Shown here: positions 26,386 to 35,468 of the stretch, in pieces | Numbering within the stretch: position 1 is the first letter of the stretch | Layout: each line of letters opens with the position of its first letter | Assembly (NCBI RefSeq): GCF_011058165.1 | Contig: NZ_JAALEG010000024.1 | Location: 1 to 64,000 of the forward strand | Reading direction: 5' to 3' | Source: Rhodococcus aetherivorans | GTDB taxonomy: Bacteria; Actinomycetota; Actinomycetes; Mycobacteriales; Mycobacteriaceae | DNA length: 64,000 bases | Program-made: the position numbers and the translations under genes | Notes under the pieces: generated by a model | The model's database searches: none | What the model was told of the DNA's origin: nothing | The model's input: only the letters and a program-made list of their open reading frames with translations

Positions 26386-27026
26386 CGGGCTCGGATTCCC
26401 TTCGAGACGGTGACCTTGCCGATCGCGAGGAGCAGTGCGTCGAGAGCGAGGGCGAGCACGACCACGCCCACCGTGCCCACGAGCGCGGAATTCAGGGCGT
26501 TGGCGCCACCGATCTGGGACAGGCCCGTGAAGATGAACGAGCCCAGGCCGGGGCCGAGGACGTAGGCGGCGATGGCGGCGACCCCCATGGACATCTGGGT
26601 GGAGACCCGCACCCCGGCGAGGATGACCGGCCAGGCCAGGGGGAGCCGTACGCGGGTGAGGGTGCCGACCTCGCCCATGCCGAGGCCTCGCGCCGACTCG
26701 ACGAGCGCCCGGTCGACGCCCTGCAGGCCGACGACCGCATTGCGCAGCACGGGCAGCGCCGCGTAGAACGCCACGGCGATGAACGCCGGGGTGACGCCGA
26801 TTCCGACGAGCGGGATCAGGATGCCGAGCAGGGCGAACGACGGGATCGTCAGACCGATGGCACTGAGCGCGTTCGCCACCGGTTCGAGCCGCGGGACGCG
26901 CGTGACGATCACCGCGATCACGACGGCGACGATCGTGGCGAGGAGGACGGCCTGCACGACCAGGCTCACGTGCTGGTAGGCGCTGAAGGCGATCTGCGCC
27001 TTCCGCTCGTCGACGAATTCCCACAT
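26382..27026 (-). CDS. Betaine-type ABC permease (first of two)
   Basis: Encodes 214 aa with five to six helices. The docking loop [20 protein letters not shown] is conserved. ATG 27026 ([20 protein letters not shown]) matches the usual N-terminus of OpuCB/OpuCD-type permeases; the frame upstream is not conserved. First gene of the five-gene operon; its promoter would be in 27027-27214, shared with divergent upp. Confidence 0.92.
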   Translation of the reverse strand: MWEFVDERKAQIAFSAYQHVSLVVQAVLLATIVAVVIAVIVTRVPRLEPVANALSAIGLTIPSFALLGILIPLVGIGVTPAFIAVAFYAALPVLRNAVVGLQGVDRALVESARGLGMGEVGTLTRVRLPLAWPVILAGVRVSTQMSMGVAAIAAYVLGPGLGSFIFTGLSQIGGANALNSALVGTVGVVVLALALDALLLAIGKVTVSKGIRAR

Positions 27027-27214
27027 GCGCACCCGTCCCGTCTCCCCGCACGCCCGACTGTCACGATGGCACACCTGCGGTGGGCTTCGCGCCGAGACGG
27101 AGAACCGCGACGGAGAACCCGGCAGGCACGGACCGTCGATCGCCGCCCGAGGGCGGGTGGTCCGCGGCCCCACTCGGCGGCAGGCACACGGTGGCCGCGT
27201 TCTATCCTTCCGGC

Positions 27215-27838
27215 ATGGATTCGCTCGTCGTCGACCATCCGCTCGCCGCCGCTCTCCTCACGACCCTGCGTGACGAGCGCAGCGACAACGCCGCCTTCCG
27301 GTACGCGCTGCGCCGGCTGACCCAGATGCTGATCTACGAGGCGATCCGGGACGCCCCGGTGGAGCAGTTCGAGGTGCGCACGCCCGTCGCGACCACGACC
27401 GGTGTGCGCCTGCAGCAGCCCCCGCTGCTGGTGCCGGTGCTGCGCGCGGGGCTCGGCATGGTGGAGCAGGCGCACGCGCTGATCCCGCAGGCGCGCGTGG
27501 GCTTCGTGGGATTGGCCCGGGACGAGAAGACGTTCGAGCCGGTGCCGTACCTCGAGTCGCTCCCGGACGACCTGTCCGGCCTGCCGGTCTACGTGCTCGA
27601 CCCGATGCTCGCCACCGGCGGCTCCATGGTCCACACGATCGAGCTGCTGGTCACGCGCGGAGCAACCGACGTCACCGCGGTGTGCGTGGTCGCGGCCCCG
27701 GAGGGGGTGGCGGCGCTCGCCGACTCCGGTCATCCGGTCCGGTTGGTGACCGCGACGATCGACGAGGGACTCAACGAGGACAGGTACATCGTCCCGGGAC
27801 TCGGGGACGCCGGCGACCGCCAGTTCGGACCTCGCTGA
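27215..27838 (+). CDS. upp: Uracil phosphoribosyltransferase
   Basis: Encodes 207 aa. [14 protein letters not shown] and the PRPP-binding loop [20 protein letters not shown] are diagnostic, and the C-terminus [18 protein letters not shown] is the usual uracil-binding end. It makes UMP from uracil and PRPP, taking up the base released by the salvage enzymes upstream. Start at ATG 27215. Rv3309c in the conserved order. Confidence 0.96.
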   Translation: MDSLVVDHPLAAALLTTLRDERSDNAAFRYALRRLTQMLIYEAIRDAPVEQFEVRTPVATTTGVRLQQPPLLVPVLRAGLGMVEQAHALIPQARVGFVGLARDEKTFEPVPYLESLPDDLSGLPVYVLDPMLATGGSMVHTIELLVTRGATDVTAVCVVAAPEGVAALADSGHPVRLVTATIDEGLNEDRYIVPGLGDAGDRQFGPR

Positions 27839-28217
27839 GGCGGCTCGCGGATCCGCTTGCGCCGCATCGGAGATCCGCATCGCCGCCGATAGAGTCCTGT
27901 ATGTCCCCTTTGTCTGTTGTGTGACAGGATTACAATAGAGTTTCTTTTGGGATCTGGCGCGGGTCGGCTCCGTGGCATTGCGCGCCTCGCCGGCATCCGG
28001 CCCGGAACCCGCGAATCCGCAGGGCAGGAAGAGATTCCGGTCGCGGTGCCGGACGTGAGGGGGTCCGGTCCGGAGCGGCGGTGTGTCCGGCCGATTCCGT
28101 CTCGTTTCGGCGAAGATGATCAACTCGCCTTCCGGACGGGGCTTCTGTGGTTACGCTCGCCGAGATCGGTTGGTTCGTCCACTGCCCTCGACCGTCCACG
28201 AAAATGAGGTCCGCTCG
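27839..28217. other. Intergenic region before the MspA-type porin gene
   Basis: 379 nt without a supported gene. It contains an AT-rich segment unlike its surroundings (27900-27960) with a possible promoter, TTGTCT (27910-27915) and TACAAT (27931-27936), spacing 15, which would give a leader of about 270 nt. The remainder is GC-rich with direct repeats of GATCCGC near 27848 and 27872. The minus-strand frames crossing it are antisense shadows. Confidence 0.5.
27910..27936 (+). promoter_or_regulatory. Candidate promoter of the porin gene
   Basis: TTGTCT, 15 nt, TACAAT in an AT-rich island. TACAAT is a good -10 for the primary sigma factor. The spacing is short, so the -35 assignment is uncertain. 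Confidence 0.4.
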
Positions 28218-28913
28218 ATGATCAACACCTTCTCCGGCAACAGGTTTCGACAGTGCGCCCGGGCCACCGCACTCGGTGCGGCCGCAGTGCTGGGCATGGT
28301 GGTGGGGTCCGGCAGTGCCGGAGCCGCTGTCGACAATGCCCGGACGCTGCCCCTCGGCAACAACAACGCCATCGAAGTCCTCCAGGCCGACACGTCGATC
28401 CAGTCCTATCCGCCGCTCGACAGCTCGCCCGTCAGCTTCGAGTTCTTCCACGACGAGGTCGTATCGGTCAACATCACCGGTCCCGATGCCGACGCGTTCC
28501 AGGACACCAAGCTGACCATCGGGTACCAGATCGGCTACCCGGTCGCCCTCACGGGTGGCACCGTGACCATCAACACCCCGAACCTCGACTGGGAGGTCGG
28601 CAACGACTTCGGCGTCGGCGTCGAACTCGCCCCCGACTTCGCCCTCGGGCTCGACGCGGGCACCAGTGCGTCGCTCGGCGGATCGATCATTCCCTCCCAG
28701 GAGATCGCGGTCGATCTCGCGCCCGGCGGCATCACCGACGTGCCGTTCGTCCAGGACATGGAGTTCGACGGCAGGACGGCGACCGTCCGGCTGGCGGGAG
28801 TGCACGGCTCGGTCTCGGGAGCGCTCGGGCCGGTCACGATCCGGCCGTACGCCAGGGCTGTCACCTCGAACAACGACACCGTCGTCACGTACGGGGTGCC
28901 GCACCGCCTTTGA
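28218..28913 (+). CDS. MspA-family outer-membrane porin
   Basis: Encodes 231 aa. A signal peptide of about 36 residues ends at VGSGSAGA before AVDNARTLPL. Beta-strand-rich body with TVTINTPNLDWEVGN and VELAPDFALGLDAG, ending in the MspA-type VTIRPYARAVTSNNDTVVTY. These proteins form octameric channels across the mycolic-acid outer membrane and allow small hydrophilic solutes to pass. ATG 28218 is chosen because it gives a complete signal peptide. A 13-bp hairpin follows. Confidence 0.9.
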   Translation: MINTFSGNRFRQCARATALGAAAVLGMVVGSGSAGAAVDNARTLPLGNNNAIEVLQADTSIQSYPPLDSSPVSFEFFHDEVVSVNITGPDADAFQDTKLTIGYQIGYPVALTGGTVTINTPNLDWEVGNDFGVGVELAPDFALGLDAGTSASLGGSIIPSQEIAVDLAPGGITDVPFVQDMEFDGRTATVRLAGVHGSVSGALGPVTIRPYARAVTSNNDTVVTYGVPHRL

Positions 28914-28929
28914 GAATCGTCGTCGCTCC

Positions 28930-28970
28930 GGTGCCGGCGGTGACCGCGACACGCGGGCACCGCCGGCACC
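28930..28970. terminator. Hairpin between the porin gene and pmmB
   Basis: GGTGCCGGCGGTG and CACCGCCGGCACC, 13-bp perfect arms with a 15-nt loop, between two convergent genes. No T-tract; probably a bidirectional terminator. Confidence 0.7.
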
Positions 28971-28981
28971 GACGTGCGTGG

Positions 28982-30454
28982 TTACCCGTCGCTCAGCGCG
29001 GATGCCCACGCGCGCAACGCCCGTAGGCGCGCCGTCGCGCCGCCGCGGTCACCGTCCGGGGCGACCGCCTCGAGATAGCACTTGAGCTTCGGCTCGGTGC
29101 CCGAGGGCCGCACCACGACGCGCACCGACGCCCCCTCGAGTACCACCGCGTCCGTGCGCAGCGGGCCGGCCGCCGTCGCGAGGTCGGTGGCCGTGACCGG
29201 CTCCCCGGCGAGTTCGGCCGGCAGCGCGGACCGCAGCCGGCTCATGATCGCCCCGATCCGCGCGAGGTCGGTCACCCGGATCGAGACCTGATCGCCGAGA
29301 TGCAGCCCGAACTCGCGGTACAGGGCGTCGAGAGCGTCGACGAGCGTGCGCCGCCGGGTCTTCAGCTCCGCGGCGTAGTCCGCGACGACGATCGCCGTGG
29401 CGATGCCGTCCTTGTCGCGCACCGCATCCGGGTCGACGCAGTGTCCGAGGGCCTCTTCGTACGCGTACACCAGCCCGTCGCCCGCGCGGGCGAGCCACTT
29501 GAAGCCCGTGAGGGTCTGCGCGTAGCGGGCGCCCCGCGCGGCGGCGAGCTTGCCGAGCAGGGACGAGGAGACGATCGTCGTCGCCACCAGTGCACCGCGC
29601 GGGGCCCCCGCGAGAATCCGGTCGCCCAGCAGCACCCCGGTCTCGTCGCCACGCAGCATCCGCCAGCCGTCGGGCGTGGGGACGCCCACGGCACACCGGT
29701 CGGCATCGGGATCGAGGGCGACGGCGATGTCGGCGCCGACCTCGGCAGCGAGCGCGAGCAGGGCGTCGGCGGACCCCGGCTCCTCCGGGTTGGGGAACTC
29801 GACGGTGGGAAAGCGCGGGTCGGGCGCGAACTGTGCGTCGACGACATGCACGTCGCCGAAGCCGGCCGCGCGCAGGGCTGCCACCGCGGTCTCCCCGCCG
29901 ACGCCGTGCAGCGGCGTCAGCGCGACGCGGAGTTCCCGCGCCGCGGAGCGCGGCAGCGACGCGACGCGCGCGAGATACCGTGCCACCAGTTCGTCCCCCG
30001 CGGGTGCGACGGTGACGCGCGGCACCGACGCCGCGTCGCCGACGGCGTCGATCGCCGCCTCGATCTCCCGGTCGTCCGGCTCGACCAGTTGTGCGCCGCC
30101 GCGGGTGTAGACCTTGTAGCCGTTGTCCGTGGCCGGGTTGTGCGACGCGGTGATCTGCACACCCGCGACCGCGTCGAGCGTCCGCACGGCGTACGCCGTC
30201 ACCGGGGTCGGGAGCGGGCGCGGCAACGCCACGACGTCGAAACCGGCGGCCGCGAGAACCTCTGTGGCGGCGGCGAAGAACTCGGCCGATCCGGTGCGCG
30301 CGTCGCGGCCGACGACCACGGTGCCGCCGGAGCCGCGCGCGTCGAGCCAGCGGGCCAGGCCCGCGGTGGTGCGGACGACCACGTCCTCGTTCATGCAGTC
30401 CGGGCCGTCGCCGACGGGGCCGCGCAGCCCGGCGGTGCCGAAGCGCAGGGTCAC
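28982..30454 (-). CDS. pmmB: Phosphoglucomutase/phosphomannomutase
   Basis: Encodes 490 aa. [15 protein letters not shown] holds the phosphoserine, [13 protein letters not shown] the metal ligands, [10 protein letters not shown] the sugar-binding loop and [15 protein letters not shown] the phosphate site. It interconverts hexose (or pentose) 1- and 6(5)-phosphates. GTG start overlaps the deoD TGA as GTGA; pairing with a nucleoside phosphorylase suggests a deoxyribose/ribose-1-phosphate route, though the family is broad. Rv3308 equivalent. Confidence 0.94.
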   Translation of the reverse strand: MTLRFGTAGLRGPVGDGPDCMNEDVVVRTTAGLARWLDARGSGGTVVVGRDARTGSAEFFAAATEVLAAAGFDVVALPRPLPTPVTAYAVRTLDAVAGVQITASHNPATDNGYKVYTRGGAQLVEPDDREIEAAIDAVGDAASVPRVTVAPAGDELVARYLARVASLPRSAARELRVALTPLHGVGGETAVAALRAAGFGDVHVVDAQFAPDPRFPTVEFPNPEEPGSADALLALAAEVGADIAVALDPDADRCAVGVPTPDGWRMLRGDETGVLLGDRILAGAPRGALVATTIVSSSLLGKLAAARGARYAQTLTGFKWLARAGDGLVYAYEEALGHCVDPDAVRDKDGIATAIVVADYAAELKTRRRTLVDALDALYREFGLHLGDQVSIRVTDLARIGAIMSRLRSALPAELAGEPVTATDLATAAGPLRTDAVVLEGASVRVVVRPSGTEPKLKCYLEAVAPDGDRGGATARLRALRAWASALSDG

Positions 30455-31263
30455 AGCCGGCCCGCCAGCTCACGCAGCAGGTCGCCCATGCGGGTGGCGG
30501 CGGCCCGTCCCGCCGCAAGGACCTCGTGGTGGTCGAGGTGCTCGCCGGTGATCCCCGCCGCGGCGTTGGTGACCAGGGAGATGCCGAGGACCCGGGCGCC
30601 GGCGGCACGCGCGGCGATGGTCTCGTGGACGGTGGACATGCCCACCAGGTCCGCGCCGAGGGTGCGCAACATGCGGATCTCGGCGGGGGTCTCGTAGTGC
30701 GGGCCGGGCAGGCCGGCGTACACGCCCTCGCCGAGGGTGGGGTCGATCTCGCGGGCGAGGGCGCGCAACCTCGGGCAGTAGGCGTCGACGAGGTCGACGA
30801 ACTGGGCGCCGACGAGCGGCGAGCGTCCGGTGAGGTTGAGGTGGTCCGAGATCAGGACCGGCTGACCGACCGCGTGATCGGGCCGGATGCCGCCGGCGGC
30901 GTTGGTGAGCACGACGGTGCGCGCGCCGGCGGCGACGGCGGTGCGCACCGGATGCACGACGCGGCTCAGGTCGTGCCCTTCGTAGGCGTGGGTGCGGCCC
31001 GCGAGGAGCAGCACCGGGGTCTCGCCGACCCGCACCGAATGCACGGTGCCCGAATGTCCTTCGGCGGTGGGCGGGGCGAATCCAGGCAGTTCGCTCATCG
31101 GAACGTCGGCGACCGCCGTGCCGAAGCGCTCCACCGCGGCGCGCCAGCCGGAGCCGAGCACCACCGCGACGGAGTGCTCGGGCACGCCGGTGCGCTCGGC
31201 GAGTGCCGCGGCGGCGCGGGCGGCCTCGGCAGGGGGGTCGGCGATGGCGTCGGGTACTCCCAT
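30451..31263 (-). CDS. deoD: Purine nucleoside phosphorylase (trimeric type)
   Basis: Encodes 270 aa. [46 protein letters not shown] and the base-contact [12 protein letters not shown] are the trimeric PNP motifs (inosine/guanosine type, not the hexameric E. coli DeoD). ATG at 31263 gives MGVPDAIAD; the longer frame is not conserved. Symbol follows the M. tuberculosis name (Rv3307). Confidence 0.94.
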   Translation of the reverse strand: MGVPDAIADPPAEAARAAAALAERTGVPEHSVAVVLGSGWRAAVERFGTAVADVPMSELPGFAPPTAEGHSGTVHSVRVGETPVLLLAGRTHAYEGHDLSRVVHPVRTAVAAGARTVVLTNAAGGIRPDHAVGQPVLISDHLNLTGRSPLVGAQFVDLVDAYCPRLRALAREIDPTLGEGVYAGLPGPHYETPAEIRMLRTLGADLVGMSTVHETIAARAAGARVLGISLVTNAAAGITGEHLDHHEVLAAGRAAATRMGDLLRELAGRL

Positions 31264-31328
31264 GTCGGTCGACCCTAGCGCCAACCGTGTTGTTACTCAC
31301 CGGTAGGTTCTGGCGCTATCCTCTCCGC

Positions 31329-32027
31329 ATGCCATACCTCGAACGCGACGGCGACGTCTTCGTCCTCCACCTCGGCGACCGCTCCGGCGGCGACACCGAG
31401 AACCGCTTCCACCCCGACTGGCTCTCCGCCGTCCACGCGCTGCTCGACGAGGTCGTCGCGCACGACGGCCCCGCGGCGCTCGTCACCGCGGCCACCGGGA
31501 AGTTCTGGAGCAACGGCCTCGACACCGACTGGATCTTCGGGAACCTCCCCGGGCTGCCGGGTTACCTCGATTCCGTCCACGAGTTGTACGCGCGGATCCT
31601 CACCTTCCCCGCGGCCACCGTCGCGGCGGTGCAGGGCCATGCGTTCGGTGCCGGTGCGATGCTCGCGCTGACCCACGACTTCCGCGTGATGCGGGCCGAT
31701 CGCGGCTTCTGGTGCCTGCCCGAGGTGTCGCTGAACATGCCGTTCACCGTGGGCATGTCCGCACTGCTGCGCGAGCGGCTGCCGATCCAGGCCGCGGTCG
31801 AGGCGACCACGACCGGCCGCCGGTTCGGCGGTGGTGACGCCCTCGCGGCGGGCATCGTCGATCGCGCCGTCGACGGCGACACCGTGCTGGCCGCCGCCGT
31901 CGAGCGGGCCGCCGCCCTGACCGGCACCCGGGGCGCCAACCTGGCGGGCATCAAGCGCGGTCTGCACGCGCCGCTGATCGCGGCGCTCGAGACGAAGACG
32001 GACGAGTCGAACTTCCGCCTCGGGTGA
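31329..32027 (+). CDS. Enoyl-CoA hydratase/isomerase family protein
   Basis: Encodes 232 aa, short for the crotonase family. AVQGHAFGAGAMLALTHDFR is the oxyanion-hole region, and RGFWCLPEVSLNMPFTVGMS the second conserved loop with Glu. NGLDTDWIFGNLPG is nearer to delta3,delta2-enoyl-CoA isomerases than to classic hydratases. Substrate unknown. Confidence 0.85.
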   Translation: MPYLERDGDVFVLHLGDRSGGDTENRFHPDWLSAVHALLDEVVAHDGPAALVTAATGKFWSNGLDTDWIFGNLPGLPGYLDSVHELYARILTFPAATVAAVQGHAFGAGAMLALTHDFRVMRADRGFWCLPEVSLNMPFTVGMSALLRERLPIQAAVEATTTGRRFGGGDALAAGIVDRAVDGDTVLAAAVERAAALTGTRGANLAGIKRGLHAPLIAALETKTDESNFRLG

Positions 32028-32061
32028 GGTGCCCTCGTTCCGCCCGTGCCAGACTGAGCGG

Positions 32062-33222
32062 GTGACGAGCGATGCGGACAGGGCGATCGAGGCTGCGTCG
32101 GACGGCCTGATCGCCCTGTCGCATTCGATCCACGCCGAGCCGGAGCTGGCCTTCGACGAACACCGCAGCGCCGCGAAGATCGTCGAACTGCTGCGCGGCG
32201 GCGGATTCGAGGTCCGCACCGGGATCGCCGATCTGCCCACCGCGTTCGACGCCCGGTTCGGCAGCGGGGAACTCGTCGTCGGCATCTGCGCCGAATACGA
32301 CGCCCTGCCCGGCATCGGGCACGCGTGCGGGCACAACATCATCGCCGCCGCCGCCGCCGGCGCGGGCCTGGGTCTCGCCGCGGTCGCCGACGCCCTCGGC
32401 ATCACCGTCCGCGTCATCGGCACGCCCGCCGAGGAGACCGGCGGCGGCAAGGTGCTCATGCTCGAGCGCGGCGTGTTCGCCGACGTCGGCATGGCCCTGA
32501 TGGTGCACCCGGGCCCGTTCGACATCACCGGGGCGACGTCGCTGGCCCTCGCCGACATCGCCGTCACCTACACCGGTCGCGAGGCGCACGCCTCCGCCGC
32601 CCCCGAATACGGCCGCAACGCCGCCGACGCCGCGACCGTCGCGCAGGTCGCCGTCGGCCTGCTGCGTCAGCATCTGCTGCCCGGCCGGCAGATCCACGGC
32701 ATCGTCAGCGACGGCGGCACCGCCCCGAACATCGTGCCCGCGCACACCGAACTGCTGTACTACCTGCGGGCGACGACCGCGGACTCCCTCGCCGACCTGT
32801 CCGAGCGCGCCGGGAACTGCTTCGCCGCCGGGGCTCTCGCCGCCGGCTGCACGCACGAGATCCGCACCGTGTCGCCGACCTATACCGAACTGACTCCCGA
32901 CCCGTGGCTGGTCCGGGCTTATCGTGAGGAGATCATCGGTCTCGGGCGCACGCCGCTGCCCGTCGAGGAGGAAGGATCGCGCCCGCTGGGCAGCACGGAC
33001 ATGGGAAACGTGACGAACGTGGTGCCGGGTATCCACCCGGTGATCGGTCTCGACTCGGGTGGGGCGGTGACCCACCAGGCGGCGTTCGCCGCCGCGTGCG
33101 TCACCGCCTCGGCGGACCTCGCCGTCCTCGACGGCGCCCGCGCGCTCGCCGCGACGGCGGCCCGGGCGGCGACCGATCCCACGCAGCGTGCACGGCTGCT
33201 CGAGAACGTGGTGCGCCGATGA
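32062..33222 (+). CDS. M20-family amidohydrolase (first of a pair, AmiB1-like)
   Basis: Encodes 386 aa from GTG 32062; the extra 11 codons upstream are poorly conserved. SIHAEPELAFDEHRSA, GICAEYDALPGIGHACGHNI and GTPAEETGGGKVLML are the metal-site blocks of the AbgB/AmiB group, followed by the lid domain around residues 180-290. It overlaps the next amidohydrolase by ATGA. The family includes aminobenzoyl-glutamate hydrolases; real substrate unknown. Rv3306c equivalent. Confidence 0.9.
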   Translation: MTSDADRAIEAASDGLIALSHSIHAEPELAFDEHRSAAKIVELLRGGGFEVRTGIADLPTAFDARFGSGELVVGICAEYDALPGIGHACGHNIIAAAAAGAGLGLAAVADALGITVRVIGTPAEETGGGKVLMLERGVFADVGMALMVHPGPFDITGATSLALADIAVTYTGREAHASAAPEYGRNAADAATVAQVAVGLLRQHLLPGRQIHGIVSDGGTAPNIVPAHTELLYYLRATTADSLADLSERAGNCFAAGALAAGCTHEIRTVSPTYTELTPDPWLVRAYREEIIGLGRTPLPVEEEGSRPLGSTDMGNVTNVVPGIHPVIGLDSGGAVTHQAAFAAACVTASADLAVLDGARALAATAARAATDPTQRARLLENVVRR

Positions 33223-34373
33223 ACCCGTACATCGAGAAGTGGCTGGGCGAGCACACCGACGACCTGTCGGCGTGGCGCCGGCACATCCACGCCAATCCCG
33301 AACTGGCCCGTCAGGAGTACGCCACCACCGAGTTCGTCGGGAGCACGCTCGCCGCCGCCGGGCTCGAACCGAAGGTGTTGCCGCGCGGCACGGGCCTGAT
33401 CTGCGATCTCGGCCCCGAGGGTCCGCGGATCGCCCTGCGTGCCGACATGGACGCGTTGCCCATGCAGGAGCTGACGGGCCTGCCGTTCGCCTCCACCGTG
33501 CCGGGCGTGACACACGCCTGCGGGCACGACGCACACACCACCGTCCTGCTCGGCACGGCGCTGGCGCTGCACTCGGTGCCCGAGCTGCCGGTGGGTGTGC
33601 GGCTGATCTTCCAGCCGGCCGAAGAGGTGATGCCGGGCGGCGCGCTCGACGTGGTCGCCGCGGGCGCGCTCGAGGGGGTGGCCCGGATCTTCGCGTTGCA
33701 CTGCGATCCGCGGCTCGAGGCGGGCCGGGTCGGGGTGCGGGTCGGGGCGATCACCTCGGCCGCCGACACGGTCGAGTTGGTCCTCGACTCGCCGGGCGGG
33801 CACACCTCCCGCCCGCACCTGACGGGCGATCTGGTGTACGGGCTCGGCACCGTGATCACCGGGCTGCCGGGCATGCTCAGCCGGCGCATCGACCCGCGCA
33901 CGAGCACGGTGATGGTGTGGGGCGCGGTGACGGCGGGCAAGGCCGCGAATGCGATTCCCCGCACCGGCATGCTGACCGGCACCGTCCGCACCGGCGACCA
34001 CGAGACCTGGGAGCTGCTCGAGCCGATGGTGCGCGAGATCGTGCACGGTCTGCTCGCGCCGACCGGCCTGAGCTACGAGCTGGACTACCGGCGCGGTGTG
34101 CCGCCCGTCGTCAACGACGAGGTGTCGGCCCGGATGGTCGAGGACGCGGTGCGCGCGATCGACCCGGACGCGCTGGCGGACACCCCGCAGTCCGGGGGTG
34201 GGGAGGACTTCTCCTGGTACCTCGAGCAGGTTCCGGGGGCGATGGCCCGGCTGGGTGTGTGGCGGGGGACCGGGCCGAAGCTCGACATCCACCAGCCCGA
34301 CTTCGATCTCGACGAGCGGGCCCTGGCCGTCGGCGTACGGGTGATGACGAACCTGGTCCTGGGATCAGGTTAG
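33219..34373 (+). CDS. M20-family amidohydrolase (second of a pair, AmiA1-like)
   Basis: Encodes 384 aa. RRHIHANPELARQEY, LRADMDALPMQELTGLPFAS and THACGHDAHTTVLLG contain the metal ligands (the Cys in ACGH is the IAA-amino-acid hydrolase type); FQPAEEVMPGGA holds the catalytic Glu. Ends with GGGEDFSWYLEQVPGAM. Probably cleaves an N-acyl amino acid. An iron box overlaps its stop codon. Rv3305c equivalent. Confidence 0.92.
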   Translation: MNPYIEKWLGEHTDDLSAWRRHIHANPELARQEYATTEFVGSTLAAAGLEPKVLPRGTGLICDLGPEGPRIALRADMDALPMQELTGLPFASTVPGVTHACGHDAHTTVLLGTALALHSVPELPVGVRLIFQPAEEVMPGGALDVVAAGALEGVARIFALHCDPRLEAGRVGVRVGAITSAADTVELVLDSPGGHTSRPHLTGDLVYGLGTVITGLPGMLSRRIDPRTSTVMVWGAVTAGKAANAIPRTGMLTGTVRTGDHETWELLEPMVREIVHGLLAPTGLSYELDYRRGVPPVVNDEVSARMVEDAVRAIDPDALADTPQSGGGEDFSWYLEQVPGAMARLGVWRGTGPKLDIHQPDFDLDERALAVGVRVMTNLVLGSG

Positions 34374-34383
34374 GCTTGCACAA
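34365..34383 (+). promoter_or_regulatory. IdeR/DtxR-type iron box upstream of the iron ABC operon
   Basis: TCAGGTTAGGCTTGCACAA matches the consensus TTAGGTTAGGCTAACCTAA at 14 of 19 positions, with the central AGGTTAGGCT intact. It overlaps the stop codon of the preceding gene and lies 45 nt before the iron-binding lipoprotein start. Iron-dependent repression is inferred. Confidence 0.65.
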
Positions 34384-34427
34384 CCTGTACGTTGCCTGTG
34401 AGTCGTCGCTCACGCCAGGAGGTCCGG

Positions 34428-35468
34428 ATGCATTTTCGACGCAGAGCTGTCGCCGTACTGTCGGCCGGGGTCGTCGCCGCCGTGTTGGCCGCGTGCGGCA
34501 GCGACTCGGGATCGGGTGAGTCCGAGGGCGGTTCCACCGGTGCGCTCACCCTGTACTCCGGGCGCAGCGAGAACCTGGTCGGGCCGCTGATCGACCAGCT
34601 CGAGGGCACCCTCGGCTTCGAGGTCGACGTCGTCTACGGCAGCACCCCCGAGATCACCGGAAAGCTGGTCGAGGAGGGCGGCTCCTCGCCGGCCGACGTG
34701 GTGTTCACCCAGGACGCCGGTGCGCTCGGCCTGCTGGACCAGGCGGGGCTGCTCGAGACGCTGCCGGCGTCGGTGACCGAGCTGGTTCCCGCCGACTACC
34801 GCGCCGCCGACGGCACCTGGGTGGCGACCTCCGCGCGCGCCCGCGTGCTCGTCTACAACGACGAGAAGGTGCAGCCGCAGGATCTGCCCACCGGCATCGA
34901 CGGCCTGCTGGACCCGAAGTGGAAGGGCCAGATCGGCTTCGCCCCGACCAACGCGTCGTTCCAGGCGTTCGTCACCGGGCTGCGCGTCGCGCGCGGCGAG
35001 GACGGGGCCCGCGCCTGGCTCGAGGCCTTCAAGGCCAACGAGCCGGTGGCCTTCGAGGGCAACGGCCCGCTGATGGAGGGTGTGGACACCGGCCAGGTCA
35101 CCCTCGGCCTGACCAACCACTACTACTGGTACGGCCTCGCGGACGAGCGCGGTGCCGAGAACCTGAACGTGCAGGTCTACTACTTCCAGGCCGGTGATCC
35201 GGGCGCGCTGGTGAACATCGCCGGGGCCGGCGTGCTGAAGACCACGGACCAGAAGGAGCAGGCGGAGCAGTTCGTCGCCGCGCTGCTCTCGCCCGAGGCC
35301 CAGGCCTACTTCGCCGACGAGACGGCCGAGTACCCGGTCGTCGAGGGCGTCGAGACCAAGGACCAGCTGCGTCCGCTGTCGGAGATCGGCAACTCCGACA
35401 TCGAACTCGCCGAACTCGCCTCGCTCGAGCAGACCCAGGCGTTGCTGCAGGAGCTGGGATTCATCTGA
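34428..35468 (+). CDS. Ferric iron ABC transporter substrate-binding lipoprotein
   Basis: Encodes 346 aa. Lipobox LAAC puts the acylated Cys at residue 23. LTLYSGRSENLVGPLIDQLE, DVVFTQDAGALGLL and the two-Tyr iron site in NHYYWYGLADERG are those of FutA/FbpA/HitA proteins, which bind Fe(III) directly. AGGAGG precedes the ATG. Its AGGAG near the 3' end also serves the downstream permease. Confidence 0.93.
   Translation: MHFRRRAVAVLSAGVVAAVLAACGSDSGSGESEGGSTGALTLYSGRSENLVGPLIDQLEGTLGFEVDVVYGSTPEITGKLVEEGGSSPADVVFTQDAGALGLLDQAGLLETLPASVTELVPADYRAADGTWVATSARARVLVYNDEKVQPQDLPTGIDGLLDPKWKGQIGFAPTNASFQAFVTGLRVARGEDGARAWLEAFKANEPVAFEGNGPLMEGVDTGQVTLGLTNHYYWYGLADERGAENLNVQVYYFQAGDPGALVNIAGAGVLKTTDQKEQAEQFVAALLSPEAQAYFADETAEYPVVEGVETKDQLRPLSEIGNSDIELAELASLEQTQALLQELGFI

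Noticed and set aside
27930-29009. Minus-strand open frame across the porin gene
   Set aside because: The plus strand encodes a complete MspA protein with signal peptide, so this is a shadow.
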